From Pelagibacterium halotolerans B2 (GTDB lineage: Bacteria > Pseudomonadota > Alphaproteobacteria > Rhizobiales > Devosiaceae): DNA of 64,000 bases. The first letter of the stretch is position 1. Each line of letters begins with the position of its first letter. The DNA lies in assembly GCF_000230555.1 (NCBI RefSeq), contig NC_016078.1, positions 1,302,001 to 1,366,000 of the forward strand. The letters run 5' to 3'. This document shows, piece after piece, positions 9,468 to 19,569 of the stretch. Below the pieces are notes generated by a model. It saw nothing but the letters and a program-made list of their open reading frames with translations, made no database searches and had not been told where the DNA came from. Position numbers and translations under genes: made by a program.

Positions 9468-9520
9468 TTGCCCGCGCGTCATCTCTCCGACACGCATTTA
9501 ACATTATCCGTGCCCATCAC

Positions 9521-9540
9521 CCCGCGCCTCCCGGCGCGGG
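9521..9540 (+). other. GC-rich hairpin between rpsB and tsf
   Basis: A perfect 8-bp stem (CCCGCGCC with GGCGCGGG) with a TCCC loop sits in the 99-bp rpsB-tsf spacer. It lacks a T-run, so it is more likely an RNA-stabilising or attenuating hairpin that sets the S2 to EF-Ts ratio than a terminator. Confidence 0.45.
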
Positions 9541-9566
9541 AATTGGGCAGACAAAGAGGTATCGAG

Positions 9567-10493
9567 ATGTCAATCAGTGCAGCAGACGTGAAAAAGCTCC
9601 GCGAAATGACCGGCGTGGGCATGATGGACTGCAAGAAGGCGCTCACCGAAACCAATGGCGATATCGAAGCGGCGGTCGATTGGCTGCGCTCGAAAGGCTT
9701 GGCCAAGGCAGCCAAGAAAGCAGACCGCGTAGCTGCCGAAGGTCTGGTGGGCATTGCCGTCGACGGAGACCGCGCCGCCATCGTCGAAATCAACTCTGAA
9801 ACCGATTTCGTTGCCCGCAACGAACAGTTCCAGGGCATCGTCCGAAATGCCGCCAAGCTCGCACTTGCCGTCGACGGTGACGTCGACGCGCTGGCTGCTG
9901 CCCAATTCCCCGGCACAGGTCGCACCGTTTCCGAGGAACTGACCGAGGCCATAGCCAAGATCGGCGAAAACATGACACTGCGCCGCGCGGCGGTCATGGA
10001 AGTCTCTCAGGGCGCCATCGGCACCTATGTCCACTCCTCGATCTCGGACGGGCTGGGCCGCATCGGCGTGCTTGTCGGTCTGGAATCTGCGGGAGACAAG
10101 GCCAAGCTCGCAGCTTTGGGTCGCCAGATCGCCATGCATGTTGCCGCCACCAAACCGCTGTCGCTGTCGTCCGATGATCTCGATCCCGAGGCCGTCGAGC
10201 GCGAGCGTGCCGTGTTCTCCGAGCAGGCCCGTCAGTCCGGCAAGCCCGACAACATCATCGAAAAGATGGTCGAAGGCCGCATACGCAAGTACTATGAAGA
10301 GGTCACTCTTCTGGCCCAGACATTCGTGATCGATGGCGAGAATACCGTCGAACAGGCCGTCAAGAATGCCGAGGCCGATGTCGGTGCTCCGATCAAGGTT
10401 GCCGGCTACGTGCTCTTTGCTCTCGGTGAGGGCATCGAAAAGCAGGAATCTGACTTCGCAGCTGAGGTTGCCGCCGCTGCGGGCACCGCGTAA
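9567..10493 (+). CDS. tsf: Elongation factor Ts
   Basis: EF-Ts is the nucleotide exchange factor that regenerates EF-Tu-GTP. The N-terminal UBA-like module ([20 protein letters not shown], about residues 7-26) and the [10 protein letters not shown] motif (about residues 80-89) are clear. The protein is 308 residues, normal for the family. I place the start at the ATG at 9567, which follows AAAGAGGT and gives the conserved [13 protein letters not shown] start; the frame extends 99 bases further upstream but that part does not resemble EF-Ts. A GTAACGTTAC palindrome overlaps its stop codon. Confidence 0.96.
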   Translation: MSISAADVKKLREMTGVGMMDCKKALTETNGDIEAAVDWLRSKGLAKAAKKADRVAAEGLVGIAVDGDRAAIVEINSETDFVARNEQFQGIVRNAAKLALAVDGDVDALAAAQFPGTGRTVSEELTEAIAKIGENMTLRRAAVMEVSQGAIGTYVHSSISDGLGRIGVLVGLESAGDKAKLAALGRQIAMHVAATKPLSLSSDDLDPEAVERERAVFSEQARQSGKPDNIIEKMVEGRIRKYYEEVTLLAQTFVIDGENTVEQAVKNAEADVGAPIKVAGYVLFALGEGIEKQESDFAAEVAAAAGTA

Positions 10494-10551
10494 CGTTACC
10501 GAAATTTTTTCGGATTCGTTGTCGCAATAGGCTCCAAAGCGGGACACCTTA

Positions 10552-11265
10552 ATGTCCAGAACCGGCTATTCACGCGTCTTGCTCAAGGTCTCCGGCGAAG
10601 CCCTCGCCGGAGACCAGTCATATGGAATTGAGCCCGAATTTCTCAATTCCATTGCCCGGCAGATCGTCGATCTGACCCGTGCCGGCATGCAGGTTGCCAT
10701 CGTCATCGGCGGCGGCAACATCTTCAGGGGTATGGCCGTTGCCGCCAAGGGCGGCGATCGGGTGATCGGCGATCACATGGGCATGCTCGGAACGGTTATC
10801 AATTCCCTGGCCCTGGGCGACGCGATCCGCAGGGCAGGGGGGCGGTCCCACGTCTTCTCATCCGTCTCGATGCCCTCGATCTGCGATACTTTCACCCAGC
10901 GCGCTGCGATTGCTGCGCTTGAGGGCGGTGCCACGGTGATCTGTGCGGGAGGCACGGGCAATCCGTTCTTTACCACCGACACCGCCGCGGCACTCAAGGC
11001 CATCGAGCTGCGCTGCGACGTGCTCCTCAAAGGCACCAAGGTGGATGGCGTCTATTCCGCCGATCCTGAAAAGGACCCTTCCGCGACGAGATTCGATGCC
11101 ATCTCCCATGAGGAGGTGATTGCCCAGGATCTTCGGGTCATGGACACGGCGGCATTTGCTCTTGCGCGCGACAATGGCTTGCCGATAATCGTCTATGCCT
11201 TGTCGGACAAGGAAGGTCTGGTGGGCGTTCTCGATGGACGGACACCAAGTACGCGCGTCGGCTGA
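10552..11265 (+). CDS. pyrH: Uridylate kinase
   Basis: UMP kinase converts UMP to UDP using ATP, an essential pyrimidine step. The 237-residue protein carries the LLKVSGEALAGD N-terminal phosphate-binding segment (residues 10-21), the GGGNIFRG motif (about 54-61), and the LLKGTKVDGVYSADP region that contacts the nucleotide. It is a member of the amino-acid-kinase fold and is usually hexameric. It lies between tsf and frr, the widespread rpsB-tsf-pyrH-frr order. Confidence 0.96.
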   Translation: MSRTGYSRVLLKVSGEALAGDQSYGIEPEFLNSIARQIVDLTRAGMQVAIVIGGGNIFRGMAVAAKGGDRVIGDHMGMLGTVINSLALGDAIRRAGGRSHVFSSVSMPSICDTFTQRAAIAALEGGATVICAGGTGNPFFTTDTAAALKAIELRCDVLLKGTKVDGVYSADPEKDPSATRFDAISHEEVIAQDLRVMDTAAFALARDNGLPIIVYALSDKEGLVGVLDGRTPSTRVG

Positions 11266-11362
11266 TGCCGCGTGTTAGATTGTAAAAATGACATGATCGT
11301 TTGGCCGATTGGTCAGGCGACTGCGGGCGGCACAGCCCAGCAGACGACCGGGAGAAAACTTG

Positions 11363-11923
11363 ATGTCCGAAGCGTTCTCACTCGACAGCCTCCGCACGAG
11401 GATGAAAAAGTCCATTGAATCGATGAAGGGCGACCTCGCGGGTTTGCGCACCGGGCGGGCCAGCGCGAGCCTGCTCGAGCCGATCATGGTCGATGCCTAC
11501 GGCTCGATGATGCCGCTCAACCAGGTTGCCACGGTGTCAGTCCCTGAGCCGCGCATGCTTTCGGTTCAGGTCTGGGATCGTTCGATGGCAAGCGCCGTTG
11601 AAAAGGCCATTCGCGAGTCATCGCTGGGCCTCAATCCCATGGCCGAAGGTCAGATCATCCGCGTGCCGCTGCCTGAGTTGAACGAAGAGCGTCGGCGTGA
11701 ACTTTCAAAAGTCGCCCATCAATACGCCGAGCAGGCGCGCGTTGCCGTCCGTCACGTCCGTCGCGACGGCATCGAGTTGCTGCGCAAGCTCGAAAAGGAT
11801 GGCGATATGGGGCAGGACGAGGCCCGCGGCGAAACCGACAGGGTTCAAAAGGCCACCGACGAGGCGATTGCGGAAATCGATCAGCTCGTAGCGACCAAAG
11901 AACAGGAAATCATGCACGTTTAG
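11363..11923 (+). CDS. frr: Ribosome recycling factor
   Basis: RRF works with EF-G to split post-termination ribosomes. At 186 residues it has the standard length. The LRTGRAS motif (about residues 25-31) and the [13 protein letters not shown] segment match the family, as does the long C-terminal helical region with Lys-Ala-Thr-Asp-Glu near the end. The start at ATG 11363, after GGGAGAAAA, is preferred because it yields the normal N-terminus ([14 protein letters not shown]); an in-frame extension to 11309 is not conserved in character. Confidence 0.95.
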   Translation: MSEAFSLDSLRTRMKKSIESMKGDLAGLRTGRASASLLEPIMVDAYGSMMPLNQVATVSVPEPRMLSVQVWDRSMASAVEKAIRESSLGLNPMAEGQIIRVPLPELNEERRRELSKVAHQYAEQARVAVRHVRRDGIELLRKLEKDGDMGQDEARGETDRVQKATDEAIAEIDQLVATKEQEIMHV

Positions 11924-11958
11924 GCGGGCGCCGGATTGGCTCCGGTCTGAGGAAACCG

Positions 11959-12708
11959 ATGTCGACACATCCGGCTACAGCATCGATAGAGGCACAGCGC
12001 GGTCTCAAGATCCCGCGCCATATCGGCGTGATCATGGATGGCAATGGCCGTTGGGCCAAGCAGCGCGGACTGGGGCGCTCAGAGGGCCACAAGGCTGGCG
12101 TCGAAGCGGTCCGTCGCATCGTGGCGCTGGCCATCGAGTACGGCGTCGATTGTCTTACCCTGTTCTCTTTTTCAGCCGAAAACTGGCGCCGACCGCCAGA
12201 TGAAGTGCGTTTTATTTTCGGCCTCTTGCGGCGGTTCGTTACGTCCGACCTTGAAAGGCTGCACGACCAAAACGTGCGCATTCGCATTATCGGGGGACGC
12301 GAGGGACTGGAGCGTGGCCTGCGCGGTATTATCCACGATGTGGAGTCCCGAACCGCGGCAAACACCGGGCTCGACCTTGTCATCGCCTTCAACTATGGCG
12401 CCAAGACCGAGATCGTCAATGCGACGCGGGCCATAGCCCGCAAGGTCGCCTCTGGCGAACTCGATCCCGACAGCATCGATGAAGCCACCATAGCCCGCCA
12501 TCTCGACACCTCCGGTCTGCCCGATCCCGACCTGATTTTGCGCACCAGCGGCGAGATGAGACTATCCAATTTTCTGCTTTGGCAGTCCGCCTATGCCGAA
12601 CTGGTCTTTGTCGAGGAGAATTGGCCCGACTTCGACGAAGCGGTTTTCGTCCGTGCACTCAAGTCCTACACTGCGCGCGACAGACGGTTTGGCGGTGTTA
12701 GGACGTGA
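11959..12708 (+). CDS. uppS: Isoprenyl transferase (undecaprenyl diphosphate synthase)
   Basis: This cis-prenyltransferase builds the C55 lipid carrier used for peptidoglycan and LPS. The conserved HIGVIMDGNGRWAK motif is at residues 21-34, with catalytic Asp27; the SFSAENWRRP segment and the RTSGEMRLSNFLLWQ.AYAEL motif follow. Length (249 residues) is normal. Its last bases overlap the GTG start of cdsA (GTGA), showing translational coupling in the uppS-cdsA-rseP-bamA series. Confidence 0.95.
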   Translation: MSTHPATASIEAQRGLKIPRHIGVIMDGNGRWAKQRGLGRSEGHKAGVEAVRRIVALAIEYGVDCLTLFSFSAENWRRPPDEVRFIFGLLRRFVTSDLERLHDQNVRIRIIGGREGLERGLRGIIHDVESRTAANTGLDLVIAFNYGAKTEIVNATRAIARKVASGELDPDSIDEATIARHLDTSGLPDPDLILRTSGEMRLSNFLLWQSAYAELVFVEENWPDFDEAVFVRALKSYTARDRRFGGVRT

Positions 12709-13580
12709 CGGAAGAAAAGGGTAGGGCGCCGAAAGCATTTTCAAGACTTTGGCCCTTCGGACCGGATCTTTTGCCGCGTCTGCTCTCGGCTATCGTTCTT
12801 ATTCCCTTGACCGCTATCGCGCTGGTTGCCGGCTGGATACCCTTTGCTCTTCTGATCGCGCTCGTCATGGCTGGGTCCTATCGCGAATGGGAAGCCATGA
12901 TCACCGGACGTCAGTCGGGGTGGCCGTCCGTGTTGTTCATGGGAATGATTGCGATTGCCGCAATCGCCCATCCGATGAATGGGGCATGGACGAGCGCAAT
13001 TGTTTTCGGAGCCGCAATCGCCCTGGCTCTTGTCATCAGAGCGCCAAACCGCCACTGGCGCATTGGCGGCCTCGTGTTTTTCGGCTTTGCGACGATTGCC
13101 TTTCTCGCCATTCGCGGCAGTTCGGCCGTCGGCATCTGGGCAGGCATATTCCTGGTGTCGATCGTTTGGATGACCGATATCGGCGCCTATTTCATCGGCC
13201 GCATCGTTGGCGGGACCAAGCTGTCCCCCGAAGTGTCTCCCTCCAAGACCTGGTCGGGAGCGGCCGGCGGGCTCTGCGCAGGCACGCTGAGCGGCATCGC
13301 CGTATGGTTTCTCGCCGGCTGGGTGCTTGATACGCCGTCGCCATTTGCCATAGGACTTCTCATCTCCGTCGTCATTTCGATTTCCGGTCAGTTGGGCGAT
13401 CTGGCAGAGAGCGCGGTAAAGCGTCGCTTTGCGGTGAAGGACAGCGGAGACATAATCCCGGGGCACGGCGGACTGATGGATCGCATCGACAGTCTGACAG
13501 CGGCCGGCATCGTGCTGTGGTGCATTGGACTGGCCAATCGCGGGCTCGGCGCGGTACCCCAGGGCATCCTGTTCTGGTAG
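12705..13580 (+). CDS. cdsA: Phosphatidate cytidylyltransferase
   Basis: CdsA makes CDP-diacylglycerol from phosphatidic acid and CTP in the inner membrane. The 291-residue protein has about eight hydrophobic segments after a short charged N-terminus and carries the C-terminal family signature: SPSKTWSGAAGG (about residues 180-191), then GQLGDLAESAVKR and DSGDIIPGHGGLMDRIDSL. The start is GTG at 12705, overlapping uppS. In many proteobacteria dxr follows; here the next gene is rseP. Confidence 0.93.
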   Translation: MTEEKGRAPKAFSRLWPFGPDLLPRLLSAIVLIPLTAIALVAGWIPFALLIALVMAGSYREWEAMITGRQSGWPSVLFMGMIAIAAIAHPMNGAWTSAIVFGAAIALALVIRAPNRHWRIGGLVFFGFATIAFLAIRGSSAVGIWAGIFLVSIVWMTDIGAYFIGRIVGGTKLSPEVSPSKTWSGAAGGLCAGTLSGIAVWFLAGWVLDTPSPFAIGLLISVVISISGQLGDLAESAVKRRFAVKDSGDIIPGHGGLMDRIDSLTAAGIVLWCIGLANRGLGAVPQGILFW

Positions 13581-13647
13581 GACGCCAATTCGACATATTG
13601 CCCGGCCAATGGCCTATGTGCTTGCATCGCTCGAAAGGTATTTTTTG

Positions 13648-14757
13648 ATGATCGGCGAACTTCCGTTCTTCCTGAACTACATCATACCCTTTCTGGCCAT
13701 CCTGACGGTCATCGTCTTTGTCCACGAAATGGGTCACTACCTTGTCGCCCGCTGGAACGGGGTGGCGATTGATGCCTTTTCAATCGGGTTCGGCCCCGAA
13801 CTGATAGGTTGGACCGACAAGCGCGGCACAAGATGGCGCATTGCAGCCTTCCCGCTCGGCGGCTACGTCAAGTTCACCGGCGACATGAAGGCGGCAAGCG
13901 TGCCCGATCCTGACGCCGACAAATACGACCCGGCTATCCGGGCCAATTTGTTCTCCAACAAATCTGTTTTCCAGCGTATGGCCGTAGTGGTAGCCGGCCC
14001 GGCAGCCAATTTTCTCCTCACCTTCCTGATTCTTTACGCCATGCTGCTCGGCTACGGGCGGCTGACCCTCGATCCGGTGGTCGGCGACGTGATCGCCGAT
14101 TCTCCAGCCGCCGTTGCGGGGCTTGAATCCGGCGATCGGTTTCTGTCCGTCGATGGCTATGCAATTCGCGGCTTCGAGGATGTGCAACGAATCGTCTCGA
14201 CGGCGCCCGAGCGCACCGTCTCGATGGTTGTCGAGCGCAACGGCGAGCGGTTGAACCTTTCGCTTGTTCCACGCACGGAAACGACCACCACCCGTTTCGG
14301 ACGCGAGCTTAAGGTTGGCCGCATGGGAGTGACCCGTGACGTCGGCGAGGACGATATCGTGCTCTACCGCCCCGGACCACTGGAGGCGGTCGGCATGACC
14401 TTCGAGGAGATTGCCTTCATCATTGACCGGACGTTGAACTTCCTGGGCGACATTTTCATCGGTCGCGCCGATCTCGATCAGGTCGCCGGGCCGGTTGGAA
14501 TGGCACAGGTTTCCGGCGAAGTCGCTACACTTGGCCTGTTAGCATTGGTTAACCTTACGGCACTTTTATCGCTAAACATCGGCATAATTAACCTGTTCCC
14601 AGTACCGATGTTGGATGGTGGGCATCTGATGTACTACCTCTACGAGGCTGTTCGCGGCCGTCCCCTGAGCCAGCGCGTTCAGGAAATCGGATATCGCATA
14701 GGCTTTGCCCTGGTGTGTACGCTGATGGTTTTCACGCTCATCAACGATCTGGTTTGA
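13648..14757 (+). CDS. rseP: RIP metalloprotease RseP (site-2 protease)
   Basis: This inner-membrane zinc protease cleaves anti-sigma factors and signal-peptide remnants within the membrane. The zinc ligands are visible as HEMGH (residues 26-30) in the first helix and LDGG (about 322-325, Asp323) in a later helix. Between them lie periplasmic PDZ sequences (about 120-200, GDRFLSVDGYAIRG). It is 369 residues, with one clear PDZ domain, the shorter alphaproteobacterial form. I start it at ATG 13648; an in-frame ATG at 13609 would add 13 residues. Confidence 0.93.
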   Translation: MIGELPFFLNYIIPFLAILTVIVFVHEMGHYLVARWNGVAIDAFSIGFGPELIGWTDKRGTRWRIAAFPLGGYVKFTGDMKAASVPDPDADKYDPAIRANLFSNKSVFQRMAVVVAGPAANFLLTFLILYAMLLGYGRLTLDPVVGDVIADSPAAVAGLESGDRFLSVDGYAIRGFEDVQRIVSTAPERTVSMVVERNGERLNLSLVPRTETTTTRFGRELKVGRMGVTRDVGEDDIVLYRPGPLEAVGMTFEEIAFIIDRTLNFLGDIFIGRADLDQVAGPVGMAQVSGEVATLGLLALVNLTALLSLNIGIINLFPVPMLDGGHLMYYLYEAVRGRPLSQRVQEIGYRIGFALVCTLMVFTLINDLV

Positions 14758-14964
14758 ATGCCGGCCGGATTGCGGGGAGTGCACGGTTTCAAAGGGTTAG
14801 CAAGTGTTGCACGAATACATGACTGGCCATCTTTTGGCCGCAGGGCAGGGGGTTTCGCCTTGCTCGTGGAGTAAAAACAGGTAAAACCTGTCATCGGAGT
14901 ATGGGGGAATCCACGTCTTGAGACGATTCCCGGCACAAGTCTCAAAAGGCAAGCAAGAACAATC

Positions 14965-17085
14965 ATGATGAAATCAGCCAAGCTTTTGCACAGCGTCCTC
15001 CTCGCCATGGCGCTTTTCACTTTTGCGCCCTTCATCGGAAGCGAGGCGCTGGTTTTGGGGGTTTCGTCTGCGCAGGCGCAGGTCGCTGATGGGACCGAGG
15101 TTTCCGCCATCGGGTTCGACGGCAACAGCCGCTTCAATGACAATCAGCTTTCGGCCATGGTCGATGTCGCTGCGCGCCGAATTTATACCCAGGCCGGCAT
15201 TGCCAACGACATTCAGACCATTCAGGCTGCCTATGCTCAGGCGGGCTATTCCAACGTCACGGTTACTACCAGCACCGAGCCGGCCACCGATGGCCGGGTC
15301 CGCGTTTTCTTCCAGGTCAATGAAGGTGACCGCGCAGGCATTGCTGCGATCAACTTCACCGGCAACAACTCCATCAGCTCCATGGTGCTCAAGGGTGTCG
15401 TGACCACCAAGGAAACCCATATTTTCAGCTGGCTTTTCCGCGACGATCTTTATAGCGAGGACCGCCTCGCTGCCGACCGTGAGCGGGTCCGTCTCTATTA
15501 CGCCAACCGTGGTTTCCCCGATGCGCGCGTTCTCTCCTCGGTTGCCGAGTTTGACGCCACGCGCAATGCCTACTTCATCAACTTTACCGTCGAAGAGGGC
15601 GAGCGTTACGATTTTGGCAATGTCGCAATCGAAACCTCGATTCCCGGCTTGAACGCCGATGCTCTGCGCGGCGGTATCAGCACCGGCGCTGGCAGCCGCT
15701 ATTCGCTGCGTGATCTCAGTCAGTCGACATCCGAGCTTGCTGTGCGCGCAACCAATCAGGGCTACCCCTTTGCCGAAGTGCGTCCGCGCATCGACCGCGA
15801 TATCAACAACAACACTTTCAACGTGACCTACCTGGTTGACGAAGGTCCGCGTGTTTACGTTGAGCGCATCAACATCACCGGCAATACCAAGACACGCGAC
15901 TTCGTCATTCGTCGTGAGTTCGATTTCGCCGAAGGCGATCCCTTCAATCGCGCGCTGGTAACCAAAGGCCGGGCCGACATTGAGGCTCTGGGCTTCTTCT
16001 CGTCCGTGCAGGTGACATCCGCCCCGGGCAGCGCACCCGATCGCATCATTCTCAATGTCGCGGTCGTCGAGCGCAGCACTGGTGATTACGGTGTGGGCGC
16101 AGGCTATTCCACACGCGACGGCATTTTCGGTGAAATCTCGCTTACCGAACGCAACTTCCTCGGACGTGGTCAATATCTGCGCGTTGCCCTTGGTCGCTCT
16201 GAAAATGGAGAGACCTACGATTTCAGCTTCACCGAGCCGCGATTCATGGGCCTGCGCATTTCGGCAGGTGTGGACGCGTACCGGCGCGTTACGGCTGAAG
16301 GCTCCAGCTTCTCGTATGGAACCGAGACCACTGGTGGCCAACTGCGCTTCGGGCTCCCTGTCGCCCAGGATTTGACGCTGACCACACGACTCGGGCTGGA
16401 ACAAGTGACCTTCACCGACGACGAAGCACCAGCCGCTCCCGCCTATATCGGCGGAACGCGCGATCGCCTGACCGTCGGTTACACGTTGACCTACGACACG
16501 CTCGATAACCAGCAACGTCCGACAGAAGGCATGATTCTCTCCTTCTCGCAGGACTACACGACGCTGACTGCCGACTTCCTCAAGACCGAAGTCCGGGCCC
16601 GCGTTTACTATCCGATCTGGGAAGAAATGGGCGTCGTGGGCAGCCTGCGCGGCCAGGCCGGCACGATCACCGACCTCGGTGGCAGCGGCATTCACCCAAC
16701 TGACACCTTCCAGCTCGGGCCGAGCCTTGTTCGTGGCTATCGCTTCGGCGGAATGGGTGCCCGTGCGGCCGGAACTGGCGACGCGCTTGGCGTGCTCTCA
16801 TATGCTGGCCTGTCGGCGGAGATCGATTTCCCGCTGCCCTTCCTGCCGGAAAACTGGGGCCTGCGCGGCGCGGTTTGGGGCGATATCGGATGGATCGATG
16901 GCATCCCTGCTGGCGGATATGAAACCGCCGATGGCATCGGCAACCCGCTCAAATCCTCGGTCGGCGGCTCGCTGATCTGGGAATCGCCGCTGGGTCCGCT
17001 GCGGGGTGACTTCGCTCACGTGATCGAGCCGGACACCTTCGATCGCACCCAGGTGTTCCAGCTGACGCTTTCGACGCTGTTCTAA
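14965..17085 (+). CDS. bamA: Outer membrane protein assembly factor BamA
   Basis: BamA inserts beta-barrel proteins into the outer membrane. The 706-residue precursor has a signal peptide (cleavage probably after Ala38, AQA) and then periplasmic POTRA repeats, in which I can see VSAIGFDGNSRF, VAAINFTGNNSISS-like and VERINITGNTKTRD starts. The C-terminal 16-strand barrel includes the conserved VRGYRFGGMG region and ends in an aromatic residue (TLSTLF), the outer-membrane signal. It is somewhat shorter than the E. coli protein (about 810). A strong terminator follows. Confidence 0.95.
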   Translation: MMKSAKLLHSVLLAMALFTFAPFIGSEALVLGVSSAQAQVADGTEVSAIGFDGNSRFNDNQLSAMVDVAARRIYTQAGIANDIQTIQAAYAQAGYSNVTVTTSTEPATDGRVRVFFQVNEGDRAGIAAINFTGNNSISSMVLKGVVTTKETHIFSWLFRDDLYSEDRLAADRERVRLYYANRGFPDARVLSSVAEFDATRNAYFINFTVEEGERYDFGNVAIETSIPGLNADALRGGISTGAGSRYSLRDLSQSTSELAVRATNQGYPFAEVRPRIDRDINNNTFNVTYLVDEGPRVYVERINITGNTKTRDFVIRREFDFAEGDPFNRALVTKGRADIEALGFFSSVQVTSAPGSAPDRIILNVAVVERSTGDYGVGAGYSTRDGIFGEISLTERNFLGRGQYLRVALGRSENGETYDFSFTEPRFMGLRISAGVDAYRRVTAEGSSFSYGTETTGGQLRFGLPVAQDLTLTTRLGLEQVTFTDDEAPAAPAYIGGTRDRLTVGYTLTYDTLDNQQRPTEGMILSFSQDYTTLTADFLKTEVRARVYYPIWEEMGVVGSLRGQAGTITDLGGSGIHPTDTFQLGPSLVRGYRFGGMGARAAGTGDALGVLSYAGLSAEIDFPLPFLPENWGLRGAVWGDIGWIDGIPAGGYETADGIGNPLKSSVGGSLIWESPLGPLRGDFAHVIEPDTFDRTQVFQLTLSTLF

Positions 17086-17209
17086 CGTCGGTCGGAAAAG
17101 GTTGCAGACGTTTTCGGTTCGACCGACCGAACAACAAGGGCTTAGGGCGCCGGCCCAATGAAATTGGGCAGGATTACACTCTAAATCGCCCGCTCATATT
17201 GAAATAACG

Positions 17210-17244
17210 GAAACCGCGGCGTATCAGGGCCGCGGTTTCTTTTT
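17210..17244 (+). terminator. Intrinsic terminator after bamA
   Basis: An 11-bp perfect stem (GAAACCGCGGC at 17210-17220 with GCCGCGGTTTC at 17229-17239), an 8-base loop and a TTTTT tail. It ends only 11 bp before the lpxD start, so it terminates bamA transcription or attenuates read-through into the lipid A genes. Confidence 0.75.
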
Positions 17245-17255
17245 CAGGCGCAGCA

Positions 17256-18278
17256 ATGATCGACCCTCGATTTCATGAGAGCACCGGCCCGCAACTCCTG
17301 TCGGACCTGCTCAAGGCGGCAGGGCACAAGGCGCTATCGGACAGTCTTCGCACGGATGCCTCGATTGAGGGCGCCAGCGATCTGGCCGATGCCGGGCCGA
17401 CAAACCTTTCGTTTGCCGCGAGCAAATCTTATGCCGATCAGTTGGCCCACAGTGGGGCCGGAGCCGTTCTGGTGACAGCGGACCTCGCTGCCGCGGTAGC
17501 CGTCCATGCGACCGCCATCGTTTGCGAAAAGCCCTATGATGTCTTCGTCGACATCCTCAATATCCTTTATCCCGACGATGGCGCGACCGTCATTCGCGCT
17601 TCCACATGCATCGAGCCGGCCGCGCTGATCGAACCTGGCGTCACGCTGGGCTCCAATGTCTCGATAGGAGCCAACGCCCAGGTGGGATCGGGAACCGTGA
17701 TCGGTGCAAATGCCACGATCGGAGCGGGCGTAACGATCGGTCGCAATTGCGTCATTGGTTCGAACGTCTCAATCGAATGCGCCCATCTGGGCAACGAGGT
17801 CGTTATCCAGCCAGGGGTTGTTATCGGCGCTGAAGGCTTCGGTTTCCAGTTGCGGTCCGACCGCCATCGCAAGATCCCGCAGCTCGGGCGCGTCATCATC
17901 CAGGACCGGGTCGAACTGGGAGCAAACACCACTGTGGACCGCGGGACGCTTGGCGATACGGTCATCGGCGAGGGAACCAAGATCGACAATCTCGTTCAGG
18001 TCGGCCACAACTGTCGTATCGGGCGCAATTGCGTTATTTCGGGCATGTGCGGGCTGTCCGGCTCCACCATCCTGGAGGATGGTGTCGTTATGGGTGGCGG
18101 CGCCGGCACAGCGGGACACCTCACGTTGGGGGCGGGCACGCTTGTCCTTGCGCGTTCGGGAGTTACCCACAGCTTTCCCGCCGGCTCCAATATTGCCGGA
18201 GCGCCTGCCCAGGATGTAAAGATGTGGAAGCGTGAAATCGTAGCGGTTAGACGGTTGTCAAAAGGGGATAAGACTTGA
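17256..18278 (+). CDS. lpxD: UDP-3-O-(3-hydroxyacyl)glucosamine N-acyltransferase
   Basis: LpxD adds the N-linked 3-hydroxyacyl chain in lipid A synthesis. The first 100 or so residues form the uridine-binding domain ([20 protein letters not shown]), followed by a left-handed beta-helix of hexapeptide repeats (I/V-G-x-N/G pattern, about residues 115-300). The [10 protein letters not shown] segment holds the presumed catalytic histidine. The 340-residue length is typical. The ribosome-binding site is weak and overlaps the bamA terminator region; the lpxD-fabZ-lpxA-lpxI-lpxB genes all overlap by 4 to 8 bases and form one operon. Confidence 0.94.
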   Translation: MIDPRFHESTGPQLLSDLLKAAGHKALSDSLRTDASIEGASDLADAGPTNLSFAASKSYADQLAHSGAGAVLVTADLAAAVAVHATAIVCEKPYDVFVDILNILYPDDGATVIRASTCIEPAALIEPGVTLGSNVSIGANAQVGSGTVIGANATIGAGVTIGRNCVIGSNVSIECAHLGNEVVIQPGVVIGAEGFGFQLRSDRHRKIPQLGRVIIQDRVELGANTTVDRGTLGDTVIGEGTKIDNLVQVGHNCRIGRNCVISGMCGLSGSTILEDGVVMGGGAGTAGHLTLGAGTLVLARSGVTHSFPAGSNIAGAPAQDVKMWKREIVAVRRLSKGDKT

Positions 18279-18763
18279 GTACCCTCAGTCCTGATACGGC
18301 CAAGCAGGCCAACGAACTCTCCACAATGGAGATCGATGCTGTCCTCAAGGCGCTTCCGCATCGTTACCCGTTCCTGATGATCGACCGCATTATCGAAATC
18401 GACGGCGACGATTCTGCCATTGGCATCAAGAACGTGACCTTCAACGAGCCACAATTTCAGGGCCATTTTCCCGGCGAACCCATTTTCCCCGGAGTGCTCA
18501 TCATCGAAGGTATGGCCCAGACGGCGGGTGCCATCGTTATTAATCTTGAGAACAAATCCGGCGACAAGCACATCGTCTACCTTCTCACGGTGGATGCAGT
18601 GAAATTCCGCAGGCCTGCCAAGCCCGGCGACCGGCTCGAATATCACATCCGGAAAATTCACCGCCGCAAGACCGTTGGCCGTTACGAAGCAAAGGCAATA
18701 GTTGACGGCGTCGTCGTCGCAGAGGCCGAAATCGGCGCGATGATCGTCAAGGAACAAGCGTGA
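18275..18763 (+). CDS. fabZ: 3-hydroxyacyl-ACP dehydratase FabZ
   Basis: FabZ dehydrates 3-hydroxyacyl-ACP in fatty acid elongation. The hot-dog fold signature [13 protein letters not shown] (catalytic His about residue 30) and the [18 protein letters not shown] helix with the catalytic Glu are present. It has 162 residues. The start is a TTG at 18275 overlapping the lpxD stop (TTGA), with AAAAGGGGATAAG upstream; an ATG 17 codons downstream is possible but has no such site. Its place in the lpx operon links the shared hydroxyacyl-ACP pool to lipid A output. Confidence 0.94.
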   Translation: MSTLSPDTAKQANELSTMEIDAVLKALPHRYPFLMIDRIIEIDGDDSAIGIKNVTFNEPQFQGHFPGEPIFPGVLIIEGMAQTAGAIVINLENKSGDKHIVYLLTVDAVKFRRPAKPGDRLEYHIRKIHRRKTVGRYEAKAIVDGVVVAEAEIGAMIVKEQA

Positions 18764-19569
18764 CAGCATCCATCCACCCCACAGCCATTGTCAGCGACAA
18801 GGCAACCCTCGGCAAGGACGTCTCGATCGGTCCCTATTGCATCGTCGGTGGTGATGTCACCCTCGGTGACGGCGCCAAGCTCGTCTCCCACGTCTCGATC
18901 GACGGCCGCACCTCCATAGGCGCCCGCACAACGATTTACCCGTTTTCGTCGATCGGCCAGCCGCCGCAAGATCTCAAATTCGAGGGCGAACCGAGCACCG
19001 TCTTCATCGGCGATGATTGCGTTCTGCGCGAATACGTGACCATCAATCCCGGCACCGCCGGCGGTGGCATGGAAACCCGCGTGGGAAACCATTGCCTGCT
19101 CATGGTCGGCGTCCACATCGCTCATGATTGCCGCGTCGGCAATCATGTGGTGATGGCCAATCAGGCGTCGCTCGCCGGCCATTGCGTGGTCGATGATTAC
19201 GTTCGCTTCGGCGGGATCTGCGGCGTGCATCAGTTCGTTCGCATCGGAGCCCATGCCTTCGTCGGCGCCATGTCATTTGTCGAAAACGACGTCATTCCCT
19301 ATGGTTCCGTGCTCGGCAATCGTGCCTACCTCGGGGGGCTGAACCTTGTGGGCCTCAAGCGCCGCAAGTTCGATCGCGAATCCATTCATGCCCTCCGGGC
19401 CGCCTATCGCATGATCTTCTCGAGCGAAGGTACCTTGCGTGAGCGCATTGAGGACGCTGCAGAAATCTTCAAGGGCGAAGCACTCGTCGAGGAAGTGATC
19501 GAGTTCATCAGGAAGCCGTCCGAGCGCGCGCTCTGCATGCCACGCAACGGCACGCCAGCCGAGCAATGA
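18760..19569 (+). CDS. lpxA: UDP-N-acetylglucosamine acyltransferase
   Basis: LpxA performs the first step of lipid A synthesis, transferring a 3-hydroxyacyl group to UDP-GlcNAc. Hexapeptide repeats fill residues 1-190 ([25 protein letters not shown]), with the catalytic histidine in the [11 protein letters not shown] segment, and a helical C-terminal domain ([22 protein letters not shown]) completes the 269 residues. The start is GTG at 18760, in a 4-base overlap with the fabZ stop. Confidence 0.95.
   Translation: MTASIHPTAIVSDKATLGKDVSIGPYCIVGGDVTLGDGAKLVSHVSIDGRTSIGARTTIYPFSSIGQPPQDLKFEGEPSTVFIGDDCVLREYVTINPGTAGGGMETRVGNHCLLMVGVHIAHDCRVGNHVVMANQASLAGHCVVDDYVRFGGICGVHQFVRIGAHAFVGAMSFVENDVIPYGSVLGNRAYLGGLNLVGLKRRKFDRESIHALRAAYRMIFSSEGTLRERIEDAAEIFKGEALVEEVIEFIRKPSERALCMPRNGTPAEQ

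Noticed and set aside
14974..16695. 573-codon antisense frame inside bamA
   Set aside because: Shadow of bamA, whose signal peptide, POTRA repeats and barrel are all recognisable on the plus strand.
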